From positions 16,600 to 80,599 of the forward strand of contig JAKORG010000036.1 in NCBI GenBank assembly GCA_029777945.1: DNA of 64,000 nt, given 5' to 3'. Origin of the DNA: Deltaproteobacteria bacterium (GTDB lineage: Bacteria; Desulfobacterota; Syntrophorhabdia; Syntrophorhabdales; Syntrophorhabdaceae). The position numbers and the translations under genes were made by a program. Positions 45,822 through 54,861 of this stretch are shown piece by piece (the first letter of the stretch is position 1; each line of letters begins with the position of its first letter). Below the pieces are notes generated by a model. That model saw only the letters and a program-made list of their open reading frames with translations. It searched no databases and was not told where the DNA came from.

Positions 45822-48004
45822 TCCTTACGAAGACAATATGTGGCGTTTTTATATGTAAAAAGTGTAGGGGCCTGGCAGACAGGGCAATTACCTTCCTTGG
45901 GTTCCATATATGTTGCAAATGCACAGTTGGGATAATTGGAGCAACTCACAAATCTCTTTTTCTTTTTTGACACCTTTTCTACAAGCCTTCCATTACAGTT
46001 TTCTTCAGGACAAGAAAAGCCGAGATAGTAAGGTTCTGTGTTTTTACATTGCGGATAATTACTGCAGGCAAGAAATCTGCCGTATCTACCCGTTTTCTCA
46101 ATCATATTTCTACCACATAATTTACAGATGCCTTTGACCTCTGCCACCTGAACATGGATATTTCCATCGGCATCTATCTTGACATTCTTTTTATTTTTAC
46201 AATCAGGCCTACCACTGCATACAAGATACTCACCGTTTTTTCCCCATCTCAAAATCATCTTTTTGCCGCATTTTTCACATATAATATCCGTTTCTTTTTC
46301 TTCTTTTTTAAGGCTCTTCATGCCTTGTTCTGCCTGTTCTAATGCCTTTTTCAGGGCTTCATAAAATTTTTCCAGTGATTTTACCCAGTCCCTTTTACCT
46401 TCTTCAATTAAGTCAAGGCGTTCCTCCATTTTTGCCGTGAAGTTTATATCCACTATAAGAGGGAAAAATTCTTTCATCAGTCTGTTTATTGTCATACCAA
46501 GGGGTGTAGGGACAAACCTCCCCTTTTCTTTTTTTACATAATTTCTATCCTGGACAATAGAAAGGATAGTGGTATAAGTTGAAGGTCTACCTATACCTTT
46601 TGCCTCGAGAACTTTAATGAGTGTTGCCTCGTTGTATCTGGGGGGAGGCTGTGTAAATTTTTGTTGGAGGTCAACGTGTTTTAGTGTGAGGGTCTGGCCT
46701 TTTTTTAATTCAGGAAGCTCTTTAGTCTCATCCTGTTCTTCCTTCTCTTCCTCATACACCCTTGTAAAACCGTCAAACAGAACCTGTCTTCCCTTTGCAA
46801 CAAAGATATAGTCATCTCCTATTTCTACAGTCTTAATCCTTACTTTTTGTTGTGCCATCTGGGATGCTATGAATCGTTTCCAGATGAGTTCGTAAAGGGC
46901 AAATAAATCTTTATCGAGATAGGGTTTTACTTTTTCCGGTGTGATTTGCACATCTGTGGGTCTGATTGCCTCATGGGCATCCTGGGAAGTCTTTTTATTT
47001 TTGAACTGATTTGGTGTTTTGGGTAGATAAGATGCACCGAAGGTGTTAAATATCAGATTTCTTGCATTTTCAACGGCCTCAGTAGAAACCCTGACAGAAT
47101 CTGTCCTCATATATGTTATAAGTCCTGTAGTTCCTTCTTCACCTATATTTACGCCTTCATACAACCTCTGGGCAAGTAACATGGTCTTTTTAGGTGTGAA
47201 TTTGAGTTTTCTCGATGCCTCTTGCTGGAGATTACTTGTTATAAAAGGCGGCTCAGGTTGAATATTTTTATCCTTTATATCGACATTAGAAATCTCAAAA
47301 GGCTTATCTTTTAAGATACCCTTTATCTGTTCTGCCTCTTTTTGGGACTTGACCTTTATTTTTTCGTTGCCCCTTCTTTCAAGGATCGCCTCAAAGGATT
47401 CGTTTTTGTTTGTTATAAAGGTTCCTTTTATAGTCCAGTATTCTTCTGGTTTAAAGTTTAAGATTTCTTCTTCTCTGTCACAGATGATCCTCAGTGCCAC
47501 TGACTGGACCCTGCCTGCTGATAAACCATAACTTACCTTTTCCCACAACACAGGGCTTATTTTATAGCCTACGAGTCTATCGAGGATTCTTCTGGCTTTC
47601 TGGGCATTATATTTTGATTCATTTAGGGATGTAGGGTTTTTAATTGCATCTTTTACCCCTTTTTTTGTAATCTCGTGGAAGAGCACCCTTTTTATTTCCT
47701 TTTTTTTACCTATAATTTCAGCTACATGAAACGCAATAGCCTCACCTTCTCTATCTGGGTCAGAACCTATGTATATTTTGTCTGCCTTATTACTTGCATT
47801 TTTAAGTTCTTCCACTATTTTTGATTTACCCTTTAATATTTGAAAATGTGGTTCAAACCCGTTTTCGATATCAACGCCGATCTTGCTCTTTGGAAGGTCT
47901 TTAATATGGCCGTATGTTGCCTTAACATTAAAGTCCTCACCGAGAAATTTTGTTAGGGTTTTCATTTTCGTTGGTGATTCCACCACAATGAGTGATTTTG
48001 TCAT
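45797..48004 (-). CDS. topA: DNA topoisomerase I
   Basis: Type IA topoisomerase, 735 residues. It has the Toprim domain with 'LIVVESPTKMKTLTKFLG' and 'IYIGSDPDREGEAIAFHVAE', 'QKARRILDRLVGYKISPVLW', 'GLSAGRVQSVALRIICDREE', the active-site Tyr in 'TGLITYMRTDS' (about residue 300) and 'AHEAIRPTDVQ'. Four C-terminal zinc ribbons follow from about residue 590 ('CEKCGKKMIL', 'CKLCGRNMIE', 'CPEENCNGRL', 'CPVCQAPTLF'). It ends at TAG inside trmFO. It starts 19 bp after dprA. Confidence 0.97.
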   Translation of the reverse strand: MTKSLIVVESPTKMKTLTKFLGEDFNVKATYGHIKDLPKSKIGVDIENGFEPHFQILKGKSKIVEELKNASNKADKIYIGSDPDREGEAIAFHVAEIIGKKKEIKRVLFHEITKKGVKDAIKNPTSLNESKYNAQKARRILDRLVGYKISPVLWEKVSYGLSAGRVQSVALRIICDREEEILNFKPEEYWTIKGTFITNKNESFEAILERRGNEKIKVKSQKEAEQIKGILKDKPFEISNVDIKDKNIQPEPPFITSNLQQEASRKLKFTPKKTMLLAQRLYEGVNIGEEGTTGLITYMRTDSVRVSTEAVENARNLIFNTFGASYLPKTPNQFKNKKTSQDAHEAIRPTDVQITPEKVKPYLDKDLFALYELIWKRFIASQMAQQKVRIKTVEIGDDYIFVAKGRQVLFDGFTRVYEEEKEEQDETKELPELKKGQTLTLKHVDLQQKFTQPPPRYNEATLIKVLEAKGIGRPSTYTTILSIVQDRNYVKKEKGRFVPTPLGMTINRLMKEFFPLIVDINFTAKMEERLDLIEEGKRDWVKSLEKFYEALKKALEQAEQGMKSLKKEEKETDIICEKCGKKMILRWGKNGEYLVCSGRPDCKNKKNVKIDADGNIHVQVAEVKGICKLCGRNMIEKTGRYGRFLACSNYPQCKNTEPYYLGFSCPEENCNGRLVEKVSKKKKRFVSCSNYPNCAFATYMEPKEGNCPVCQAPTLFTYKNATYCLRKDCGWKSKS

Positions 48005-48023
48005 ATCTTCCTTTCCTAAATAA

Positions 48024-49046
48024 TTATCTTTTTATATAATAGCCCCCTGGAAATTGTCTTATTGCCTCTTTCATTTCCAGCCTTGTAATTATTGCCATTA
48101 CCTCTTTAGCCTGTCTTTTACTTTTATCAATGATTTCATCTATATGGATTTTATCGTTTCCGATAAGATTATATATATAGCTTTCCTCTTCATCCATATC
48201 AACCTTATTTTCTGAATAGACACTAAAACCAGATAACTCAGGAAAACAGTTCGCTATAATATCTTCTAAACCCTCTATTAACCTTGCCCCATCTTTAATA
48301 AGCCTGTTCGCACCTCTATATTCTTCATTAAAAATACTGCCAGGGATGGCCATTACTTCCCTCCCATATTCGAGCCCAAGTCTTGCAGTAATAAGGGAAC
48401 CGCTTTTTGCCGATGCTTCTACCACCACAATCCCCATTGACATGCCCGCAATAATCCTGTTTCTTTCTGGAAATCGAAAAGGGTAAGGCTTTTCGCCTAA
48501 ACCGTATTCACTGATTATTGCCCCTTCTCTTCCGATTCTTTCATATAAATAGTAATTTTCAGAAGGATAACATATATCTATCCCTGAACCTAAAACAGCC
48601 ACAGTTTTTCCCTTCTCGTTTAATGCACCCCTGTGGGCTGCAGCATCAATACCCCTTGCAAGACCACTAACTACAGTTATACCAATAGATGATAATGTCT
48701 GGGCAATTTTTTCAGATATATTTATCCCTGCATAAGTGGCCTTTCTCGAACCTACAATAGATATATACTTTGTTCCTTCCGGGATCCTCCCTTTTTTATA
48801 GATCACTACCGGTGCATCGGGAATGTTTTTCAATAACACAGGGTATTCTTTATCATTTATTGTCAGCACCTCTATATTCATATCATCCAATCTTTTTAAT
48901 TCTTTTTCGATTTCCTTAAAACCCTTAAAATCTTTTATCGCATTCTTTAAGGCCCCTGTGTCATTACTTTCCAAAATCTCTCTTTTTTTAAAAAGGCTTA
49001 ACCCTTTTATCCTTGACAGTGCAATTATCTCGCAAAGGTTAGTCAT
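48024..49046 (-). CDS. dprA: DNA-processing protein DprA (Smf)
   Basis: DprA loads RecA on incoming single-stranded DNA in natural transformation. The 340-residue protein has an N-terminal helical region and the Rossmann-like core: 'ISIVGSRKATYAGINISEKI', 'VVSGLARGIDAAAHRGALNE', 'TVAVLGSGIDICYPSENYYL', 'PFRFPERNRIIAGMSMGIVV' and 'VVEASAKSGSLITARLGLEY'. The C-terminal winged-helix-like end ('HIDEIIDKSKRQAKEVMAII') is present. It overlaps the upstream DUF218-like gene by 4 bp. Together with the type IV pilus genes later in the window it hints at DNA-uptake ability, though com genes are not here. Confidence 0.95.
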   Translation of the reverse strand: MTNLCEIIALSRIKGLSLFKKREILESNDTGALKNAIKDFKGFKEIEKELKRLDDMNIEVLTINDKEYPVLLKNIPDAPVVIYKKGRIPEGTKYISIVGSRKATYAGINISEKIAQTLSSIGITVVSGLARGIDAAAHRGALNEKGKTVAVLGSGIDICYPSENYYLYERIGREGAIISEYGLGEKPYPFRFPERNRIIAGMSMGIVVVEASAKSGSLITARLGLEYGREVMAIPGSIFNEEYRGANRLIKDGARLIEGLEDIIANCFPELSGFSVYSENKVDMDEEESYIYNLIGNDKIHIDEIIDKSKRQAKEVMAIITRLEMKEAIRQFPGGYYIKR

Positions 49047-49690
49047 TTTTTCTCTTTATTGTTTTTTGTTTCACCGATTTTAAATTTTTGAAAGTAGATG
49101 GAACCTATCTCCCATGCCTCTCTAAAGAGTAATTGCCTTGAGATACTATCCTTCCACCACCTATCCATCTTGAAACAAGATAGATGAACTGGCTTTAAAA
49201 TAAAGGTTAACTTTTCGTCTTTACCGTTGAGAAGGAGATGGAATCTTCTTGAGGCGTATTCCGGCACGATTACTATAATTTTTTTGACCCCTGACTTGAT
49301 GATTATATTTTTTATTTTATCTATCCTGGTCTTTTCATCTCCATCTGCCTCAACCTTAAATATTACATTTTCCTTAATACCCCTTGTCCTTGCCAATTGA
49401 TTTACTATATCAAAAAGGCTCACTCCTAATACCTTTTCATCTTCTATCCAGATTGCCCTTCCGTTTCCTGCCCAGTATTCCCTGAAGGCCTCTATATATG
49501 TCTCGCCGTGTTTATCTTCAGCAAAATAAGGCACGAATATTACATCTGACTTGAATATCCTGTCTTCATATCTGAACTGTTTGCTTATAATTTTCAGGGT
49601 AAAGGGATGGATGAACAAACCCAAAAAAACCATAATAATAATGAGCAGGATAAATAGACAACCGCAACCTGCCTTACCCTTATTATCCAT
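49043..49690 (-). CDS. Membrane-anchored DUF218-like (YdcF/SanA-type) protein
   Basis: This 215-residue protein has one N-terminal membrane span (residues 8-30, 'GCLFILLIIIMVFLGLFIHP') and a soluble Rossmann-like domain. 'SDVIFVPYFAEDKHGETYIE', 'ARTRGIKENVIFKVEADGDE' and 'IIKSGVKKIIVIVPEYASRR' follow the pattern of DUF218/YdcF proteins, but the match is loose and the usual 'GG' after the first strand is missing. Those proteins affect envelope polysaccharide steps; no enzyme activity is settled. It sits between rsmE (23 bp) and dprA (4-bp overlap). Confidence 0.6.
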   Translation of the reverse strand: MDNKGKAGCGCLFILLIIIMVFLGLFIHPFTLKIISKQFRYEDRIFKSDVIFVPYFAEDKHGETYIEAFREYWAGNGRAIWIEDEKVLGVSLFDIVNQLARTRGIKENVIFKVEADGDEKTRIDKIKNIIIKSGVKKIIVIVPEYASRRFHLLLNGKDEKLTFILKPVHLSCFKMDRWWKDSISRQLLFREAWEIGSIYFQKFKIGETKNNKEKK

Positions 49691-49713
49691 GTTATCCTTT
49701 TAAAAACCCCCTC

Positions 49714-50448
49714 TTATTTTTGTGAATATTCATAATGTATTATAGATAAGACTACAAGAGGTGTAGTTTCTACTCTAAATATATTTTCTCCGAGGGAACA
49801 AGAGACAAATCCATTATTTTTGAGCCATTCTATTTCTTGTTCATCAATACCGCCTTCAGGACCTATTATTATGCAAATCTCTCCTTCTTTATATGTGGAA
49901 ATTACATCTTTAACATGATAGTTTTTTTCCTTTTCATACAAGACCCATCTATTTTGTATGGGCTCTATGAAGGGAAGAATACCCCTTAAAGGTGTGGGCT
50001 CAATAATTTCAGGAATCGTAAACCTTCCCGTCTGTCTCGATGCCTCTATGCATATTTTTCTCCATCTTTCACATTTCTTTTCTTTATCATCTATTTTTAT
50101 AACGGTTCTCTTGAATATGGTGGGCAATATCTTCTCTATGTTTAACTCCGTTGCCTTTTCTATAAGCCAGTCCATTCTATGACCTTTTATGGGGCTTATA
50201 CATAGTGTTACTTTGGGTCTTTTTTCTTCTGGCTTGTGGATGACATCGAGGACCTGCAGATATATTTTTTTGTTTTTTATGTTATTTATAACACATCGAT
50301 ACAGATAACCCTTTCCATCTATTAAATCGATTCTGTCGCCCGGGCATTTTCTCAAAACAATGGCAATATATTTATGATTCTGGCCTGCCAAAAGGGCCAT
50401 ACCGTTTTCCATTTTTAATTTATCTACATATACCCTTCTTATTTCCAT
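49714..50448 (-). CDS. rsmE: 16S rRNA (uracil 1498-N3)-methyltransferase
   Basis: RsmE is a SPOUT methyltransferase for 16S rRNA U1498. The 244-residue protein has an N-terminal PUA-like barrel (residues 1-70) and the knotted domain: 'VTLCISPIKGHRMDWLIEKA', 'TELNIEKILPTIFKRTVIK', 'WRKICIEASRQTGRFTIPEI', the SAM loop 'CIIIGPEGGIDEQEIEWLKN' and the end 'SLGENIFRVETTPLVVLSII' (usual LGxxILRxETA, here with Phe for Leu and Thr for Ala). It starts 6 bp after the HD-domain gene, in frame with that gene's TAG stop. Confidence 0.95.
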   Translation of the reverse strand: MEIRRVYVDKLKMENGMALLAGQNHKYIAIVLRKCPGDRIDLIDGKGYLYRCVINNIKNKKIYLQVLDVIHKPEEKRPKVTLCISPIKGHRMDWLIEKATELNIEKILPTIFKRTVIKIDDKEKKCERWRKICIEASRQTGRFTIPEIIEPTPLRGILPFIEPIQNRWVLYEKEKNYHVKDVISTYKEGEICIIIGPEGGIDEQEIEWLKNNGFVSCSLGENIFRVETTPLVVLSIIHYEYSQK

Positions 50449-50454
50449 GTGGAC

Positions 50455-51411
50455 CTACCTTTCAGGGGTTTTGTAAAATCTCGATTCATACAACCTATGA
50501 TATTCTGTCCATCTATCGTCTTCCATCTTTTCTTTCATATGTTCTTTCACGCCTGTGATCTTTGCATCGAGGTTATCTATATAATGGACTATGAGTGCCT
50601 CGATGGACATGGGTTTTTTCGGTGAACCCCATTCTTCTGTTCCGTGATGACTGATTATAATATGGGTCAGGATATCTGCAATGTAAGAAGGAAAATCCTC
50701 GATCTCTTTTATAAGGGCTTCGAACATCATCACACCAAGACCGATATGGCCCAATAACCTTCCCCTGTCTGAATATCTAAACCTTCCTTTAAACTCCATT
50801 TCTTCTATCTTTCCCATATCATGGATCAAACTACCTGCAATGATTATGTCTTTATCGCCACCTGTTATATCAGCTATTTTGTATGCAATGCGGGCAACAT
50901 TTACTGAGTATTCAAGAAGACCACCTAAATACATATGATGAACACCAATGGAGGCGGGGAATAAGAAAAATCTTTCACGCATATCATCTTTGCTGTTAAA
51001 GAGAGAAAAAAATGCGCGTATGAAAGGGTTTTCAATCTGTTCTATGAGGTTATAATATTCAGTTTTAAGTTCTTCCATGTCTTTTTCACTTGAGGGGAAG
51101 AATTCCTTAAAATCATCCATTGAAATCTCATTTTCGACCTTTTGAATATCAATAATCGTTAATTGAGGCCTCCCTGAATACAGCCTTGATTTTGCCTTTA
51201 CCCAAACTATATCGTTCTTATCGAAGAGGTTGTTGAAATAATCCACTTGATCCCATAACTTTGCATCTATTGTTCCAATTTTATCCTTTAATTCAAGGTT
51301 CATATATTTTGTGTTGTTTTTGCTGGAATAAACGGCCTTATTGCGGACTATAAAAAGGTCCTCAATCTCTATATTTTCCCTTGTTATATCCTTAATATAG
51401 ATGTTTTTCAT
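50455..51411 (-). CDS. OB-fold plus HD-domain protein (YhaM-like 3'-5' exoribonuclease)
   Basis: This 318-residue protein has an OB fold for nucleic-acid binding at residues 15-95 ('YMNLELKDKIGTIDAKLWDQ', 'NDIVWVKAKSRLYSGRPQLT') and an HD phosphohydrolase domain at residues 150-300 ('HHMYLGGLLEYSVNVARIAY', 'IIAGSLIHDMGKIEEMEF', 'HIIISHHGTEEWGSPKKPMS', 'ALIVHYIDNLDAKI'). The combination is that of YhaM, a 3'-5' exoribonuclease. All metal-binding His/Asp residues are in place. It overlaps thiL by 4 bp and ends at TAG. Confidence 0.88.
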   Translation of the reverse strand: MKNIYIKDITRENIEIEDLFIVRNKAVYSSKNNTKYMNLELKDKIGTIDAKLWDQVDYFNNLFDKNDIVWVKAKSRLYSGRPQLTIIDIQKVENEISMDDFKEFFPSSEKDMEELKTEYYNLIEQIENPFIRAFFSLFNSKDDMRERFFLFPASIGVHHMYLGGLLEYSVNVARIAYKIADITGGDKDIIIAGSLIHDMGKIEEMEFKGRFRYSDRGRLLGHIGLGVMMFEALIKEIEDFPSYIADILTHIIISHHGTEEWGSPKKPMSIEALIVHYIDNLDAKITGVKEHMKEKMEDDRWTEYHRLYESRFYKTPER

Positions 51412-52391
51412 AGTTTTTCTACATTAAAATGCTCATAACCTTTTTTTAGTATTTCTTTCTTTTTGCCGTTTTCGTAAAGTTTTACACCTCTGCCTTTTTT
51501 AACCTCGCCAATAATTGATATAACATAACCTTTTCTTTTTATATTTTCAATGACCGAAAGTTTTTCCTTAGGGAACGTAAACAGAAGCTGAAAGTCTTCA
51601 CCCCCTAATAAGGCAAGTTCTTCCAGCGAAAGTCTTTTTAAAATGTTGGGGATGGGCAATCTCTCCATGAAGATTTTTGCAGACTTTTTACTTTCATCCA
51701 TCATCCTTTCAAGGTCTATTATCAAGCCGTCGCTTATATCAATCATTGCGTTGATAACATCAGTTTTTATAAGTTCATTCCATAATTCAAAGGGAGGTCT
51801 TGGGTTTATATATCTTTTAATATAGCGGTTTAGCGTTTTTTTTTCTTTTCCCACCCCATCTTTTAAAACCTTAAGACCATAGGCACCTTCACCAATATGA
51901 CCTGTTAGCGCAATGAAATCACCCTCTTTGGCCCCATCCCTGCCTAAATATTTGTTGGTTTTCAAAATGCCTATCATCGATACATCTATTAAGAAATCGG
52001 AATTGGTGGCAATGGTATCTCCTCCCAGCATAATCAGATGAAATTCTCTTGCAGCAGCGCTAATGCCTCTATAAACATCCATTATCTCAGTGGATGTTAA
52101 TTTTTCAGGAATACCTATAGTTACGAGGAAATAGAGGGGTAGGGCACCCATGGAAAGAATGTCCGAAACATTCACATATATTGCCTTTTTACCTATATAG
52201 TAAGGTTTTGTAAAAGAAAATTCAAAATGTATATGCTCTATAAGACCATCCTGGGTAAACACATATTTCCCTTCTTTTAATTTTACAACTGCACCGTCGT
52301 CACCTATACCCCTTATGATGTCTGTTGATTTTTTTTCAAATCTTTTTATTAATTTTATGAGGTGATTTTCCTTTACATCCATGATATCCAT
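51408..52391 (-). CDS. thiL: Thiamine-monophosphate kinase
   Basis: ThiL phosphorylates thiamine monophosphate to the active diphosphate. The 327-residue protein shows 'IIRGIGDDGAVVKLKEGKYV', 'YYIGKKAIYVNVSDILSMGA', 'ALPLYFLVTIGIPE', 'HLIMLGGDTIATNSDFLIDV', 'DFIALTGHIGEGAYGLKVL', 'VINAMIDISDGLIIDLERMM' and 'ALLGGEDFQLLFTFP', the full PurM-like motif set with the metal-binding aspartates. ATG 52382 is an alternative start. It is the first gene of a seven-gene minus-strand operon running to trmFO. Confidence 0.96.
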   Translation of the reverse strand: MDIMDVKENHLIKLIKRFEKKSTDIIRGIGDDGAVVKLKEGKYVFTQDGLIEHIHFEFSFTKPYYIGKKAIYVNVSDILSMGALPLYFLVTIGIPEKLTSTEIMDVYRGISAAAREFHLIMLGGDTIATNSDFLIDVSMIGILKTNKYLGRDGAKEGDFIALTGHIGEGAYGLKVLKDGVGKEKKTLNRYIKRYINPRPPFELWNELIKTDVINAMIDISDGLIIDLERMMDESKKSAKIFMERLPIPNILKRLSLEELALLGGEDFQLLFTFPKEKLSVIENIKRKGYVISIIGEVKKGRGVKLYENGKKKEILKKGYEHFNVEKL

Positions 52392-52442
52392 GATAATAAC
52401 AGTTAAGGGAGTAGCATTTCAAGGCAAATAGAAATAATATGC

Positions 52443-52471
52443 TTGACAGATGATACAAAAACCATCAAAAT
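52443..52471 (+). promoter_or_regulatory. Probable sigma-70-type promoter of the CBS-domain gene
   Basis: TTGACA (52443-52448), a 17-base spacer and CAAAAT (52466-52471) lie 29 bp before ATG 52501. The -35 box is perfect and the -10 box matches four of six bases. Confidence 0.5.
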
Positions 52472-52500
52472 ACCCTTGAGTATAAATAAACGAGGTCTAT

Positions 52501-53151
52501 ATGTTTGTAAAAGATATTATGACAAAAAATGTAATAACAATAACTGGTGATACATATGTCCTTGATGCTGAAAAGATAATGTTTTCCCATAAAATCGGAA
52601 GACTTCCCATTGTGGATAGTATTGAAAACGGGCGTCTGGTGGGGATCGTTACAAAGGACGATGTATTAAAGGCCAGCCCATCCTCTACCACACCTTACAA
52701 CCAGAGACAACTTTTCTATCTTGTATCAAAGCTTACTGTAAAAGAGATTATGAAGACAAAGGTAATAACAGTAACGCCTGAGACTACGATAGAAAAGGCC
52801 GTTGCCATTGCCCAAAAACACAGGGTAGGGAGCCTGCCTGTTATTGAAGATGAAAAGGTTGTGGGTATACTCACCACCAATGATGTCTTCTATAAGATTT
52901 TGAATCCTTTACTCGGTATAGGCGAAACAGGAACGCGATTAACCGTTTACGGCGCCGGCACATGCGACGGCTTTCACAGGGTAACGGATATGATAGTCAA
53001 GGCAGGATTAAAGGTAAAGACCTTCTGGATACCTAAAGATCCGGCAGGAAAGAGCCTTGTGATACACTTGGACACTGAAGATATCTTGCCTATCAAAGAA
53101 GAGATTGAGAAAGCGGGTTTTAAAGTTGAACTGAGAGATTTTAAGGTCTAA
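52501..53151 (+). CDS. CBS-pair protein with C-terminal ACT-like domain
   Basis: This 216-residue protein has two CBS repeats at residues 5-60 ('IMTKNVITITGDTYVLDAEK', 'GRLVGIVTKDDVL') and 78-135 ('IMKTKVITVTPETTIEKAVA', 'KVVGILTTNDVF'), which together form an adenosyl-nucleotide-sensing pair. Residues 140-216 ('GTRLTVYGAGTCDGFHRVTD') look like an ACT-type regulatory fold, as in AcuB-like proteins. No catalytic domain is present, so it likely senses cell energy state or SAM and acts on a partner. It stands alone behind its own promoter and converges with the rubrerythrin-like gene. Confidence 0.86.
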   Translation: MFVKDIMTKNVITITGDTYVLDAEKIMFSHKIGRLPIVDSIENGRLVGIVTKDDVLKASPSSTTPYNQRQLFYLVSKLTVKEIMKTKVITVTPETTIEKAVAIAQKHRVGSLPVIEDEKVVGILTTNDVFYKILNPLLGIGETGTRLTVYGAGTCDGFHRVTDMIVKAGLKVKTFWIPKDPAGKSLVIHLDTEDILPIKEEIEKAGFKVELRDFKV

Positions 53152-53156
53152 TAGAA

Positions 53157-53666
53157 TTAACCCCCATCAACCATTGACCTTTCCTTTACATAATACCAGC
53201 CTGTGGGATCGGATATATATTGAATAGAATCCATAATCTTTAGGTAATGGCCCCTTTCTTCATAGGATAATGTAAGATAAAAACGCCTTTCGAAATTATC
53301 CTTTGAGTTTTTTGCAAGTCTCTCGTAATACTTTATACTTTTATCCTCAAAATCAAGGGCAAGATTTAGCGCCTCTAAATCGCTTTTAGATTTTTTTGCC
53401 TTTTCAACGAGGGCTTCTTGAAAAACCTTTTCAATATTATCTTTACTTCCCGATGTTACCCACTCTATTTTTATCGATTTATTTTTTAAATCTTCATAGA
53501 TTTTGTTTATTGCCTTAATATGATTTTCTTCTTCCCTTGCAAGCTCTTCGAATATCGTTTTCGTAAAGATATTTTTTGCCTTATTGGCAGATTTTAGATA
53601 AAAGTCAATGCCATCCTTTTCCAGTTGAATAGCCTTTTTTAAGGCATTTATATTTTTTTCTATCAT
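53157..53666 (-). CDS. Rubrerythrin-like ferritin-fold protein
   Basis: This 169-residue helical protein has two ExxH-type half-sites of a di-iron four-helix bundle: 'KDGIDFYLKSANKAK' with 'FEELAREEENHIKAINKIYE', and 'LDFEDKSIKYYERLAKNSKD' with 'TLSYEERGHYLKIMDSIQYI'. It lacks the C-terminal rubredoxin domain of classical rubrerythrin. Such proteins detoxify peroxide or sense oxygen in anaerobes. It ends five bases from the convergent CBS-domain gene. Confidence 0.85.
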   Translation of the reverse strand: MIEKNINALKKAIQLEKDGIDFYLKSANKAKNIFTKTIFEELAREEENHIKAINKIYEDLKNKSIKIEWVTSGSKDNIEKVFQEALVEKAKKSKSDLEALNLALDFEDKSIKYYERLAKNSKDNFERRFYLTLSYEERGHYLKIMDSIQYISDPTGWYYVKERSMVDGG

Positions 53667-53819
53667 ATACCCCTCCTTATAATGGATTTGTGACTGTTTT
53701 TAGTAAACTGGAAGAATTTAACATAAATCTTTACACTAACATACCCTTAGTTTTATTGCAATATCAAAAACCAGATGATATAATTTTTTCACATAATGAA
53801 TTTTTTAAGGAATTGATAT

Positions 53820-54689
53820 ATGCCGTATAGCATCAAAATCTTAAGAGGGCTTGAAGAACTTGATCCAAAAGTAAGAAATGTCTTTTTTGACCTCCTTGAA
53901 GAGATAGAGAGAAACACAAGGGAAACGGTAAAGCGTAGTGATTTTGACGAATTGAAGGCAGCATTTATAGAGCTTACTAAATCAGTTAATGCACTCGCAG
54001 AAGCCCAGAAGAAATCAGAAGAAAGACTAACAAAACTCGAAATAGCAGTTGGAGAGCTCGCAGAAGCCCAGAAGAAATCAGAAGAAAGACTAACAAAACT
54101 TGAAATAGCAGTTGGAGAGCTCGCAGAAGCCCAGAAGAAATCAGAAGAAAGACTAACAAAACTCGAAATAGCAGTTGGAGAGCTCGCAGAAGCCCAGAAG
54201 AAATCAGAAGAAAGACTAACAAAACTCGAGATAACAGTTAATGCCCTCGCAGAAGCCCAGAAAAGAACTGAAGAAACACTCAATAAACTCATAAAACGAG
54301 TAGACTTTATAGAAGAAAGACTTGAAGGTATATCCAACTCTGTAGGATACTCCCTTGAAAATAATGCTTATAAAAGCCTTCCAATACTTCTTAAGAAAGA
54401 AGGGGTTAAGGTGGAAGGAAAATTGATAAGGAGATACTATGAGGATAACCAGATTAATGTCTGGGGAAAAGGAAGGAAAAACGGAAAAACCTTGCTAATA
54501 CTCGGGGAAGTAAAGGTAAGACCATCTAAAAAAGAGATAGACAAATTTTTGCGCATAGTAGAAACAATTACAAAAAAGGAAAAAATGGATGCATTTGTCT
54601 TATTTATAGCCCACGACTATCATCCTAATATAGAAAGATACCTCAAAGAAAAGGACATTAAATATTACTGGTCGTTCGAATTAGAATAA
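53820..54689 (+). CDS. Coiled-coil repeat protein with C-terminal nuclease-like (PD-D/ExK) domain
   Basis: 289 residues. Residues 1-45 are a helical head. Residues 57-160 are a tandem repeat of a 21-residue coiled-coil unit ('ELAEAQKKSEERLTKLEIAV'), three nearly perfect copies with two diverged edges. Residues 175-289 carry 'SNSVGYSLENNAYKSLPILL' and 'TLLILGEVKVRPSKKEIDKF', where the E-x-K resembles the PD-(D/E)xK nuclease core seen in DUF3782-type proteins of thermophiles and cyanobacteria. The substrate and partners are unknown. It stands alone between the rubrerythrin-like gene and the pilus operon. At DNA level the repeat is a 63-bp minisatellite and could change copy number. Confidence 0.75.
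   Translation: MPYSIKILRGLEELDPKVRNVFFDLLEEIERNTRETVKRSDFDELKAAFIELTKSVNALAEAQKKSEERLTKLEIAVGELAEAQKKSEERLTKLEIAVGELAEAQKKSEERLTKLEIAVGELAEAQKKSEERLTKLEITVNALAEAQKRTEETLNKLIKRVDFIEERLEGISNSVGYSLENNAYKSLPILLKKEGVKVEGKLIRRYYEDNQINVWGKGRKNGKTLLILGEVKVRPSKKEIDKFLRIVETITKKEKMDAFVLFIAHDYHPNIERYLKEKDIKYYWSFELE
53989..54262 (+). repeat. 63-bp tandem repeat (minisatellite) within a coding region
   Basis: The 63-base unit, read as the 21-residue coiled-coil motif above and containing GAAGCCCAGAAGAAATCAGA, occurs about four times in nearly identical form, with diverged copies at both edges. Synonymous sites are almost unchanged, so the expansion is recent or kept uniform by conversion. Confidence 0.9.
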
Positions 54690-54861
54690 AAAAAGGTAAA
54701 TAGTTTTAAAAACCCTAAAAGGCATTTTTCATATTTTTTAGTTAATTCATATAACCCCACTCTGATGATGAAAAAAAGTAATCTATTTTTGTTACTCCCT
54801 TTTGAACTTATGTGACATTTGTCATAGCATTATCCTATATAAATAGGTTATAAATAATTCT

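Noticed and set aside
53789..54337. Minus-strand 182-residue Ser-rich repeat frame
   Set aside because: It is the antisense image of the 63-bp coding minisatellite of the plus-strand gene.
54811..54826. CRP/FNR-like palindrome (TGTGA-N6-TCATA) before pilD
   Set aside because: Only one half-site is perfect and there is no well-placed promoter beside it; too weak to call.
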